A stretch of 64,000 nucleotides of DNA from positions 1 through 64,000 of IMG/VR virus record IMGVR_UViG_3300021376_000037; one strand, written 5' to 3'. A program made the position numbers and the translations under genes. Source of the stretch: a virus. The stretch's first letter is position 1; every line of letters starts with the position of its first letter. Shown in pieces: positions 20,731 through 27,525 of the stretch. Below the pieces are notes generated by a model. The model ran no database searches and was not told the origin of the DNA. It worked only from the letters and a program-made list of their open reading frames with translations.

Positions 20731-20792
20731 CACAGCGGTAGTGCAATAGTTTTGTAAACTATAGGTCGGGGGTTCAAATCCCTCTACAGGCT
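20721..20792 (+). tRNA. tRNA-Thr (UGU)
   Basis: 72 nt. Acceptor GCCTGTA/TACAGGC, anticodon loop TTGTAAA (TGT), T-loop TTCAAAT, discriminator T. 3' CCA is not encoded. Reads ACA, a codon frequent in the AT-rich genes. Confidence 0.9.
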
Positions 20793-20798
20793 CAAAAT

Positions 20799-20872
20799 GC
20801 GAATATAGCTCAGTTGGTTAGAGCAGACGCTTGATAAGCGTCAGGTCAGTGGTTCAAATCCACTTATTCGCA
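20799..20872 (+). tRNA. tRNA-Ile (GAU)
   Basis: 74 nt. Acceptor GCGAATA/TATTCGC, anticodon stem GACGC/GCGTC with loop TTGATAA (GAT), T-loop TTCAAAT, discriminator A. CCA not encoded. Confidence 0.92.
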
Positions 20873-20876
20873 CTAT

Positions 20877-20960
20877 GCCCGTGTGGTGTAATGGTAGCCA
20901 CGGCAGATTCAAAATCTGCTGCCCCTTAAAGGCGTACTGGTTCAAGTCCGGTCACGGGTA
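20877..20960 (+). tRNA. tRNA-Leu (CAA)
   Basis: 84 nt. Acceptor GCCCGTG/CACGGGT (first pair G-U), anticodon stem GCAGA/TCTGC with loop TTCAAAA (CAA), a long variable arm as expected for Leu, discriminator A. Reads UUG. Confidence 0.9.
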
Positions 20961-20963
20961 TTT

Positions 20964-21035
20964 GCAGGAATAGCTCAGTGGTAGAGCATCACGTTGCCAA
21001 CGTGACGGTCGTGGGTTCAAATCCCATTTCCTGCT
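20964..21035 (+). tRNA. tRNA-Gly (GCC)
   Basis: 72 nt. Acceptor GCAGGAA/TTCCTGC, anticodon stem TCACG/CGTGA with loop TTGCCAA (GCC), discriminator T. The first base of the adjoining structured RNA coincides with its last base. Confidence 0.9.
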
Positions 21036-21352
21036 TGTTGATAGTAGGTAGTAGGCTTACAAGTAGCCATCTTTAATGAGTGAGACAAAATCCTTATAGC
21101 AGATATAATTCCGTTAACAGCGGGGAGCGTTGCGAAATATTGCCCGAAGAAAGCACAACGAAACCCGAAGTCAGTTGTGTAGACACATCGTTGGTAGGAA
21201 AGCTCCTATATATCATTAGTCTTGAAGGTTGGGTAATGGGCAGAAAGTCAGGAAACTGATTGGACCGTAATCAACGATAAGATAATACTGAAAATATTAT
21301 TCTGTTGGTTGCCACCATCTCTTTAGTGTAGTAACACGTCTACTATTAACAA
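21035..21352 (+). ncRNA. Candidate structured non-coding RNA, unknown class
   Basis: 318 nt with no ORF. The ends pair over 13 bp with one G-U: TTGTTGATAGTAG (21035-21047) with CTACTATTAACAA (21340-21352). Inside are CGGG-3nt-CGTTG (21121-21132) with CAACG-3nt-CCCG (21156-21167); TGTG-TAGA-CACA (21176-21187); AGTCAG-GAAA-CTGATT, a GNRA-capped hairpin (21246-21261); AATCAAC/GTTGGTT extended by GATAATA/TATTATT (21269-21310); and GTGT-AGTA-ACAC (21326-21337). It joins the tRNA cluster and is probably cut from the same transcript. It does not match RNase P, tmRNA or group I cores as I remember them. Confidence 0.65.
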
Positions 21353-21367
21353 CTTGAAAGGAAATAT

Positions 21368-21667
21368 ATGGCTAAGAAAAAAGAAACATATTGGAATTAT
21401 AGATTATATGAAAAAGAATTTTGTAGTTCCGCTGGAGAAAAATGGACTGAATGTGGTATAATTGAAGTGTATTATGAAGGACAAAAGATTAAAGGTTATA
21501 CAGATAGTTTTATGTTCCCCTATGGTGAATCAGCTGCGGAAGCAAAAGAAGATTTCTTATTAATGAGTAAGGCTTTTGAAAAACCAGTTCTAACAATAAA
21601 AGATTTAGAACCTAAAAAAACAAAAGCTAAGAAAGTGAAAAAGAAAAATGAGAAAAGCAAGCGTTAA
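21368..21667 (+). CDS. WNYR-family protein, copy A
   Basis: 99 residues. YWNYRLYEKEF, IIEVYYEGQKIKGYTD and KAFEKPVLTIKDLE are matched in the next gene. The C-terminus is very basic (KKTKAKKVKKKNEKSKR). AAAGGAAAT precedes the ATG, 15 nt after the structured RNA. Function unknown. Confidence 0.65.
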   Translation: MAKKKETYWNYRLYEKEFCSSAGEKWTECGIIEVYYEGQKIKGYTDSFMFPYGESAAEAKEDFLLMSKAFEKPVLTIKDLEPKKTKAKKVKKKNEKSKR

Positions 21668-21956
21668 AGATTGGAATTATAGAGTATTTAAATCTGGTGA
21701 TTTTTTTGGTATAGTAGAAGTATATTATGATGTTAGCGGAAATCCTGTTGGCTTTAGTGATTATAATTATCCGTTTGGTTATACTGAGGGAGAATTAAAA
21801 TTAGATATATCCAGCATGCTAAAAGCTTGCAGATTACCTGTATTAACAAAAGAAGATTTTGAAAAAAAATCTGTACGTAAGAGTAAAATTGTTGTACCAT
21901 CAGTAAAGAATCCTCCACCTAAAGAGGTCATGGCTAAAGGAGATAATAATGTCTAA
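21648..21956 (+). CDS. WNYR-family protein, copy B
   Basis: 102 residues. DWNYRVFKSGDFF, IVEVYYDVSGNPVGFSD and KACRLPVLTKEDFE align with copy A, so this is a tandem duplication. It overlaps A by 20 nt and the next gene by 8 nt. Function unknown. Confidence 0.65.
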   Translation: MRKASVKDWNYRVFKSGDFFGIVEVYYDVSGNPVGFSDYNYPFGYTEGELKLDISSMLKACRLPVLTKEDFEKKSVRKSKIVVPSVKNPPPKEVMAKGDNNV

Positions 21957-22197
21957 TTCTTGGAAAGTAGAAAATGTTTTTATTTCTTATGAAAATGCAA
22001 AAAATTTTAAAAATGAGTTGCAAAGATCTCCAAGAGGTGCTACATTACAAGTTAAGATTCATCGTTATGCTGCAACCGATAAAGTAAATACACAAACATT
22101 TGTTGTTAAAAGTAGAACTGACCCAAGTTTAGTCGCTACAATACAAGAAATAGAAGAACAATTGTTAATTAATAAGAGTAAAACTAAAAAGAAATAG
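21949..22197 (+). CDS. Hypothetical protein
   Basis: 82 residues starting MSNSWKVENVFISYENAKN, predicted alpha/beta with a Lys-rich end. AAAGGAGATAAT precedes the ATG. It lies immediately upstream of clpP; no family recognised. Confidence 0.55.
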   Translation: MSNSWKVENVFISYENAKNFKNELQRSPRGATLQVKIHRYAATDKVNTQTFVVKSRTDPSLVATIQEIEEQLLINKSKTKKK

Positions 22198-22204
22198 GTG
22201 ATAT

Positions 22205-22831
22205 ATGATCTTCGGTAAAACACTCAACGACGATAAGGATAAGCAGAAGGAAGCTGCGCCACAACGTAAGTCTAGAGAAAAAGACGAAGATATTCTTGAG
22301 GTAGAACATGAAGATGGACGTATTTATTTTTATACTGAAGTTAACAAAGGTTCTATTTTAGATCTCAATAAGGCTATTCGTGCAAGCGAAGCAGATATGC
22401 TTCATACTGCTAATGTTTTAGATATTGCTCCACCGCATATTAAATTGCATATTAATAGTCCCGGTGGCAGTTTATTTGACGGTCTTGCAGCAGTTGATTA
22501 TGTACGCAAGTGTAAAGTACCTGTTCATTCTATTATTGAAGGTATGGCAGCGTCTGCTGCTACACTTATTTCTGTAATGGCCCATAAACGTTCCATCAAT
22601 AAACATTCTTATATGCTTATTCATCAACTTTCTTCTGGATTAGTAGGAAAGTATGAAGAGTTAGTGGATGATATGGAAAACAATAAAACTTTAATGAAAG
22701 CCATTAAGCAAATTTATCTGGAACGTACAAAAATCCCAGAAAACCTGTTGAAAGATATTCTTAAAAAAGATATCTATTTTGATGCAAAGCAGTGTTTGAA
22801 ATACGGTTTAGTAGACCATATTATTGAATAA
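22205..22831 (+). CDS. clpP: ClpP-like serine protease
   Basis: 208 residues. HINSPGGSLFDG is the substrate-binding turn, GMAASAATL holds the nucleophile Ser117, LIHQL holds His140, and KKDIYFDA supplies the expected Asp (Asp189). The size matches the ClpP subunit with a ~40-residue N-terminal extension. No Clp ATPase is in the window, so it may work with a host unfoldase or act in virion protein processing. AATAGGTG precedes the ATG. Confidence 0.88.
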   Translation: MIFGKTLNDDKDKQKEAAPQRKSREKDEDILEVEHEDGRIYFYTEVNKGSILDLNKAIRASEADMLHTANVLDIAPPHIKLHINSPGGSLFDGLAAVDYVRKCKVPVHSIIEGMAASAATLISVMAHKRSINKHSYMLIHQLSSGLVGKYEELVDDMENNKTLMKAIKQIYLERTKIPENLLKDILKKDIYFDAKQCLKYGLVDHIIE

Positions 22832-22844
22832 AGGAAAATATACA

Positions 22845-23117
22845 ATGAAGACTATCGTTATGACAGCAGTAGCAGCAGCTATGTTTGTAGGCTGTACCAG
22901 TAAGACTTCTACACCAGTAACAGGCACAACTACGACCACTACACCTGTTGTTGAAGTAACTGCTCCCGCTGTATCTACACAAACAACCCCTACTGTAGCC
23001 GCTCCAGTTGCTCCACAAACCGCTGTAGTGGCCCCATCCGTAGATGGAAGCTCCTCTGCCGTTCCATCGACAGGTAGCGTTTCTGACAGTTCTACAAACA
23101 CAGTAGAAAAGAAGTAG
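22845..23117 (+). CDS. Thr/Pro-rich lipoprotein
   Basis: 90 residues. A signal peptide ending AAAMFVGC places a lipidated Cys near residue 17; the mature part is Thr/Pro/Val/Ala-rich and probably extended (TGTTTTTTPVVEV). Pro-rich small lipoproteins include o-spanins and superinfection-exclusion proteins, so both are possible. AAAGGAAAA precedes this ATG, preferred over 22824. It is 1 of 2 lipobox proteins in the window. Confidence 0.65.
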   Translation: MKTIVMTAVAAAMFVGCTSKTSTPVTGTTTTTTPVVEVTAPAVSTQTTPTVAAPVAPQTAVVAPSVDGSSSAVPSTGSVSDSSTNTVEKK

Positions 23118-23196
23118 TTTGCATAATCCCACAGGTGACGGCATGGGGAGTTCGCTTTATTAACGAACAAAAAGATGTCGTCTTTCTATTTATTAT
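23118..23196 (+). other. Intergenic hairpin and promoter-like motif
   Basis: GTTCG-N9-CGAAC hairpin (23150-23168) is followed by an A-run, then CTATTTATTAT (23186-23196), a variant of the CTATTTATAT motif, directly before the GTG start at 23197. Confidence 0.35.
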
Positions 23197-23499
23197 GTGC
23201 TTCCTATAATAATAATTATAGTGGTTGGATTAATAAATAGTTATGCTTCATTAAAGTCATTTAATGGTGGGAGTTTTTTGTGGCCTTTATTAACTGGACA
23301 ATTATCAGTAATAACATGGACATACATAACAAAACAATCTTTTTCTCCTTGGATGGCTGCTATACTATTTGATGGTTTATATTGTATTAGTTGGTATACT
23401 GGTGCTGTGTTACAGGGACAAAAAGTTAATTTATTTCATATAATAGGTGCGCTTTTCGTAATCTGCGGTATAATTATAACAAGTGTAGGTAGTAAATAG
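23197..23499 (+). CDS. Four-helix membrane protein, SMR/EamA-half-like
   Basis: 100 residues, GTG start without a Shine-Dalgarno. Four hydrophobic spans; it ends NLFHIIGALFVICGIIITSV, which parallels the end of the 13275 protein. Small DMT-type transporters have this layout, but no charged transport residue stands out. The TAG stop shares its last base with tRNA-Ala. Confidence 0.5.
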   Translation: MLPIIIIIVVGLINSYASLKSFNGGSFLWPLLTGQLSVITWTYITKQSFSPWMAAILFDGLYCISWYTGAVLQGQKVNLFHIIGALFVICGIIITSVGSK

Positions 23500-23569
23500 G
23501 GCGATTAGTTAAACGGGATAACAACGGCTTTGCAAGCCGTGATTGACAGTTCGATTCTGTCATCGTCCA
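23499..23569 (+). tRNA. tRNA-Ala (UGC)
   Basis: 71 nt. Acceptor GGGCGAT/ATCGTCC with one G-U pair, anticodon stem ACGGC/GCCGT with loop TTTGCAA (TGC), T-loop TTCGATT, discriminator A. It begins on the last base of the previous stop codon. CCA not encoded. Confidence 0.88.
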
Positions 23570-23570
23570 T

Positions 23571-23762
23571 ATGAAAAAAAATAACAATAGCAGCACAGTT
23601 TGGTTAAGAATAATGGTAATAATAAACACACTTGCTGTTGCTAGTTATATTTTTTATGGTGAATGGGAAAAGAAACAACCACGGATGGTAAAACATGTTT
23701 GCCAAACCGTGGCTGCTGATCAAGAAAAAGGTTTGATCGCCCTTACCTGCTTAGAAGATTAA
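23571..23762 (+). CDS. 63-residue single-pass membrane protein
   Basis: An N-terminal hydrophobic span (LRIMVIINTLAVASYIFY) is followed by a polar domain with two Cys (VCQTV, LTCLED). The ATG is one base after tRNA-Ala, with no Shine-Dalgarno, so its translation signal is unusual. It converges with the minus-strand protease and overlaps it by 4 nt. Confidence 0.5.
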   Translation: MKKNNNSSTVWLRIMVIINTLAVASYIFYGEWEKKQPRMVKHVCQTVAADQEKGLIALTCLED

Positions 23763-24577
23763 GCGCTTTCTAGTTGCCACAATCCCTCTGCAAGTGCCAA
23801 TAATGTCTTAGCATTTTCTAAGCTAACACATATTGATATATGTTCATAAGCTATTGTACGTTTGCTTAATAAACCAATTACTTTACCTTTGTAAAAGATA
23901 CCTGAACCGCTATGACCGGGAGCAGAAGGAAGAGTAACTATTTCTTCGTTATTTTCATCTAATCCCATATATCTACCATCAGTTACGATGAAGATGTTTT
24001 TTGGATGATAGCCAAGAGCAGCACCAGATATTAACACACTTGCTCCAACTGGTGGTGTATTGTCAGCTAATTCTGCTGCTTCTCCTGCTATGCAAGCACT
24101 TTTAATAACTGACAAATCTTTTTTTCCATCGCCAGCCATAGGATATGCTGCACATTTTTCACCATCTAATCTTTCAACCATCATTTCTATTGTATCTATT
24201 TTGAAGAAATAAAAACCACTTTCATCAAATTCTAATGTTACCTTTTCTGGATGTGTTACGTGGGCAACACTTAATATCAAACTTTCTTTTTTGTTGTAGT
24301 TATTTCTGACAACCACGCCAGAACCTGTCCAACTTTTGCTTTCGCTTTTTTCTTTTGTTTCTGGTGGAACTGAAGCATTAACACCTAATAAACTAGCTAA
24401 ATTGGTTCTATGACCAGAGATTTTAGTATATATTTTAACGGTGCTGCTCATTGCTTCACGGGCATCATAACCTTCTTCTTTAAACATTCCGCAACGTTTA
24501 AAACAACCGCTCATCATTACTAACATCATTGTTGCTGCTATTAATTTATGTTTAATCCATGTATTATTTCCTTTCAT
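23759..24577 (-). CDS. Lipid-anchored trypsin-like serine protease
   Basis: 272 residues, the only minus-strand gene in the window. The signal peptide ends MMLVMMSGC (lipobox, Cys25). The trypsin/DegP-like domain shows TGSGVVV, SVAHV with His106, KKDLSVIK with Asp154, and SAPGHSGSG with Ser223, so the triad is complete. No PDZ domain is present. GGGAGGAGAA lies ~10 nt before the ATG. It should act on the outer face of a membrane, and may alter host surface or periplasmic proteins during infection or block superinfection. It sits between tRNA-Ala and tRNA-Ser like an acquired cargo gene. Confidence 0.8.
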   Translation of the reverse strand: MKGNNTWIKHKLIAATMMLVMMSGCFKRCGMFKEEGYDAREAMSSTVKIYTKISGHRTNLASLLGVNASVPPETKEKSESKSWTGSGVVVRNNYNKKESLILSVAHVTHPEKVTLEFDESGFYFFKIDTIEMMVERLDGEKCAAYPMAGDGKKDLSVIKSACIAGEAAELADNTPPVGASVLISGAALGYHPKNIFIVTDGRYMGLDENNEEIVTLPSAPGHSGSGIFYKGKVIGLLSKRTIAYEHISICVSLENAKTLLALAEGLWQLESA

Positions 24578-24726
24578 AACGCATTCTCCTCCCTATGAAG
24601 TAGGGTGTGGTATATTATTAACTAGTGACCAAAAAAATCTTCGGCATTTTGCTACTTTTTGACTATTTACTTCTTAACCTTTTTTCTTTACATAAGCACA
24701 CAGACATGAGACACTGTTTATGTATT

Positions 24727-24813
24727 GGAGAGTTGGCCGAGTGGTCGAAGGCACCTCACTGCTAACGAGGCATACTTTAAAAGGTATCGAAAGTTCGAAT
24801 CTTTCACTCTCCG
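24727..24813 (+). tRNA. tRNA-Ser (GCU)
   Basis: 87 nt. Acceptor GGAGAGT/ACTCTCC, D-arm GGCCGAGTGGTCGAAGGC typical of Ser, anticodon loop CTGCTAA (GCT), long variable arm, T-loop TTCGAAT, discriminator G. A CTTTTTT run just after could end transcription. Confidence 0.9.
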
Positions 24814-24850
24814 CTGCTTTTTTGATTACTAGTTATTTTAGGAGGAATAT

Positions 24851-25069
24851 ATGGATATAAAAGGATTGGGAACTCTTAAAGTATTAGAAGTAGTAGATAA
24901 TCCAGATGGTACTGCAACTATTCATTTTGATGTTAGTGAAGATTTTCAAGCCAATCTTGTTAGAGAAATGGGTTGGAGTGAATGGTCACAAGAAAAGTTT
25001 GAAAAGCTTGTTTTAGAGGCATTAGAAAGAGCAGTAGCTACAAAATTAGTTGACCGTATAGAGGATTAA
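24851..25069 (+). CDS. Hypothetical conserved phage protein
   Basis: 72 residues. GTATIHFDVSEDFQANL, MGWSEWSQEKFEKLVLEAL and a C-terminal helix. AGGAGGAAT is an excellent ribosome-binding site. Function unknown; the strand-strand-helix layout is compatible with a small adaptor. Confidence 0.6.
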   Translation: MDIKGLGTLKVLEVVDNPDGTATIHFDVSEDFQANLVREMGWSEWSQEKFEKLVLEALERAVATKLVDRIED

Positions 25070-25073
25070 ATAA

Positions 25074-25274
25074 TTGATTTTACAATTAAATCCAATGCTT
25101 CCTATTTACAGCTGTAAACATAATATGGAAGGTTATGCTTTTATAGTCATAGATTATTCTCAGGAACATGATTTATATTTTGTTGTTGCTTTAAAAAATG
25201 GAGAAATTTGGACTTTAAACAATAAAGATGTTAAATTTCAAAATAATATTACTTTAGATAGAATAAAAAAATAG
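25074..25274 (+). CDS. SH3/KOW-like small barrel protein, paralog 10 (diverged)
   Basis: 66 residues. GYAFIVIDY, DLYFVVALKN and EIWTLNNKDVKF follow the barrel strand order, although the GDLV turn is not conserved. TTG start with GAGGA upstream; ATG 25095 is an alternative. It ends just before a promoter. Confidence 0.45.
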   Translation: MILQLNPMLPIYSCKHNMEGYAFIVIDYSQEHDLYFVVALKNGEIWTLNNKDVKFQNNITLDRIKK

Positions 25275-25303
25275 TTGACTCATAATAGTTTTACTAGTAT
25301 AGT
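25275..25303 (+). promoter_or_regulatory. Consensus sigma70-like promoter, near-leaderless
   Basis: TTGACT (25275-25280), 17 bp, TATAGT (25298-25303). The ATG at 25313 is 9 nt beyond and has no Shine-Dalgarno, so the predicted leader is ~3 nt. Confidence 0.7.
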
Positions 25304-25312
25304 GTTTTTACT

Positions 25313-25894
25313 ATGCAAATCACCACTATAAACAATAACTCTAATGATAATCGTAACATCGTTGATCGGTATAAGCATGATCGTTTGGTTAAATGGACTA
25401 CGGAAATGATAAAGACTGATCTTCAACAAAAGTCTTTTCCATTTGCAGTTATGATGGAAAACTTTGTTGGAGATTTTAATCTTTCTTCTGTTCTACGTTC
25501 TTGTAATGCCATGAATGGTCGTGAAATGTTCTATTTGGGTCGTAAACAATATGACCGTCGTGGAACTGTTGGAACACATCACTACACTGATTTGATTAAC
25601 GTAAAGACCCGTGAGGAGCTTTTAAAGCTAAAGGAACGATATACTTTCGTTGCACTTGAAAATAGCGTACCGCAAGCAGAATCTATTTATGATTTTATGT
25701 GGCCCGAAAATCCACTTATTATTATTGGTGAAGAGGGAGTAGGGATTACACCAGAAACTCTTGAACTCTGTGACCGTTATGTATTCATTAATCAATACGG
25801 CTCAGTGCGCTCAATGAATGCAGCAGTAGCGGGAAGTATTGCAATGAATGACTTTGTAATGAAATATGTAAAAAATAAAGACAAGATGCGCTAG
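25313..25894 (+). CDS. SpoU/TrmH-family RNA 2'-O-methyltransferase
   Basis: 193 residues. The three SPOUT motifs are present in order: NFVGDFNLSSVLRSCNAM (motif 1 with the key Arg), PLIIIGEEGVGIT (motif 2) and FINQYGSVRSMNAAVAGSIA (motif 3). The knotted fold methylates a ribose in tRNA or rRNA using SAM. Its position after six tRNA genes suggests a tRNA target, such as the phage tRNAs; this is inference. It has no extra RNA-binding domain. Near-leaderless start. Confidence 0.85.
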   Translation: MQITTINNNSNDNRNIVDRYKHDRLVKWTTEMIKTDLQQKSFPFAVMMENFVGDFNLSSVLRSCNAMNGREMFYLGRKQYDRRGTVGTHHYTDLINVKTREELLKLKERYTFVALENSVPQAESIYDFMWPENPLIIIGEEGVGITPETLELCDRYVFINQYGSVRSMNAAVAGSIAMNDFVMKYVKNKDKMR

Positions 25895-25898
25895 AATA

Positions 25899-25927
25899 CT
25901 ATTTATATCGTGCCGATTTATTGCACG
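25899..25927 (+). promoter_or_regulatory. CTATTTATAT motif (copy 2) and leader hairpin
   Basis: CTATTTATAT at 25899-25908 is followed by the hairpin CGTGC-N9-GCACG (25909-25927), which ends one to two bases before the GAAGGAA ribosome-binding site of phoH. The hairpin could modulate translation. Confidence 0.45.
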
Positions 25928-25939
25928 AAGGAATACATA

Positions 25940-27253
25940 ATGTCAAAAAAATACTATGTTCTAGATACAAACGTGTATCTAAGTGACTGTGACGCAATCT
26001 TTGCTTATAAGAATCATAACGTAGCAATCCCTTTAAAAGTATTAGAAGAAGTAGATAAGCACAAGAAACGTCAAGATGGTGTTGGAGCTAACGCAAGACA
26101 ATTTATAAGAACCCTAGATGCCCTTAGAGAAAAAGGAAGTTTAGATGACGGGGCAAAGCTAGGTAAGGGCAAAGGAATTGCCTCAGTTATTCCTTGCGAT
26201 TTGTCACTACTTCCTACTGGATTTGAAAAAGATAATGCCGACAACCAAATTATTGCTGCTGCCCTAACTCTTATTCGTGAAATAGGAGATAATAAAAATG
26301 TATTCTTAGTGTCTCAAGATATCAACATGAGAGTCAAGTGTGACTCCCTTGGTATCAATACAGAAGATTATATTCCTAATCAAATAGTAGAACGTGCAGA
26401 AGAAGTATTTACAGGATTTACACAATATCTTGTTGATGATGCTTTAATTGATCGTTTCTATGCTGGCGAAAAGATCATGTTTGAAGAAAAAGATATTAAG
26501 TTATGTCCAAATCAATTTGTAATGCTTGTATCCAATGCAAATGATAAAAAGACAGCACTAGCTCGTTTCCGTGCTTATAATAAGCCAATTACAAAAGTTC
26601 GGGAATATAAAGACGGTGTTTGGGGTATCTATGCAAAGAATAAAGAACAACAATTTGCATTAGAATTACTTATGGACCCGGAAGTTAAAATTGTTTCTAT
26701 TATTGGTCGTGCTGGTGGTGGTAAAACACTCAATGCATTGGCGGCTGGCTTACAACAAATTCTAGATGACAAGGTTTATAAAAAGCTTATTGTATCCCGC
26801 CCCGTCCAGCCAATGGGTAAAGATATCGGTTATTTGCCGGGAACATTAGAAGAAAAAATGTCTCCTTGGCTAGCGCCTGTACAAGACAATTTAGAGTTTC
26901 TTATGGGTGATGATAAAGCACATTTACAAATGTTAATGGAAGCTGGAACAATTGAAATGGAAGCTTTAACATATATCCGTGGTCGTTCTATTGCTAATGC
27001 TTTTATCATCATCGATGAATCGCAAAATTTAACTTCTCACGAATTAAAGACTATAATTACTCGGGTAGGCGAAGGAACAAAAATAGTATTAACCGGAGAT
27101 ATTGAACAAATAGATAATGCATATGTAGATGCTACAACAAACGGTCTTACTTATGCTGTAGAAAAGTTAAAAGATTACGAAATTTCTGGTCACATTACAT
27201 TAAAGAAAGGTGAGCGTTCCGCTGTAGCTACTCTAGCCGCTCAAGTATTATAA
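25940..27253 (+). CDS. phoH: PIN-PhoH ATPase (PhoH2-like)
   Basis: 437 residues. An N-terminal PIN nuclease domain (YVLDTNVYL, LEEVDKHK, then DNQIIAAA, ending near residue 140) is fused to a PhoH ATPase with Walker A GRAGGGKT (~256-264) and Walker B AFIIIDESQNL (~357). PIN-PhoH proteins are RNA helicase/nucleases. The gene is common in large phages; its role in infection is not settled. ATG 25940 with GAAGGAA is preferred over GTG 25910. Confidence 0.88.
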   Translation: MSKKYYVLDTNVYLSDCDAIFAYKNHNVAIPLKVLEEVDKHKKRQDGVGANARQFIRTLDALREKGSLDDGAKLGKGKGIASVIPCDLSLLPTGFEKDNADNQIIAAALTLIREIGDNKNVFLVSQDINMRVKCDSLGINTEDYIPNQIVERAEEVFTGFTQYLVDDALIDRFYAGEKIMFEEKDIKLCPNQFVMLVSNANDKKTALARFRAYNKPITKVREYKDGVWGIYAKNKEQQFALELLMDPEVKIVSIIGRAGGGKTLNALAAGLQQILDDKVYKKLIVSRPVQPMGKDIGYLPGTLEEKMSPWLAPVQDNLEFLMGDDKAHLQMLMEAGTIEMEALTYIRGRSIANAFIIIDESQNLTSHELKTIITRVGEGTKIVLTGDIEQIDNAYVDATTNGLTYAVEKLKDYEISGHITLKKGERSAVATLAAQVL

Positions 27254-27525
27254 TGGAAATATTTAATCAAGATTTATTGAAGATTGTTGAAAAAGAAAAT
27301 CCAATGAAAGAATGGCTTGTAGATTATGTAGGAAACAAAAGCAAACCAGAAAATGGCGAAGTAACTGTTGAGATGATAGTTACTGAGATGATGAAAGAGT
27401 TTCCAGAATTTCTAATGGTTATTGCAGAGGAGAACTTTATTCGTGGATATCAGCAAGCTTTTGCTGATTTAGAAAATAGTGAACAAATTACACAAACAGC
27501 ACCAGAAGAACAAAAAAATGAGTAG
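27253..27525 (+). CDS. Conserved phage protein
   Basis: 90 residues. WLVDYVGNKSKPENGEVTVE and MMKEFPEFLMVIAEENF, then RGYQQAFADLE, form a helical signature that recurs in large T4-like phages next to phoH, as I remember it. Coupled to phoH by TAATGG. Function unknown. Confidence 0.6.
   Translation: MEIFNQDLLKIVEKENPMKEWLVDYVGNKSKPENGEVTVEMIVTEMMKEFPEFLMVIAEENFIRGYQQAFADLENSEQITQTAPEEQKNE

Noticed and set aside
21035-21352. RNase P RNA, tmRNA or group I intron
   Set aside because: TAGGAAAGCTCC looks slightly like the RNase P GAGGAAAGTCC box, but other conserved regions are absent; no tRNA-like domain or tag ORF for tmRNA; no group I R/S core.
22808-23170. Minus-strand frames opposite the lipoprotein gene
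   Set aside because: Low-complexity Thr codons on the plus strand give open frames on the other strand by chance.
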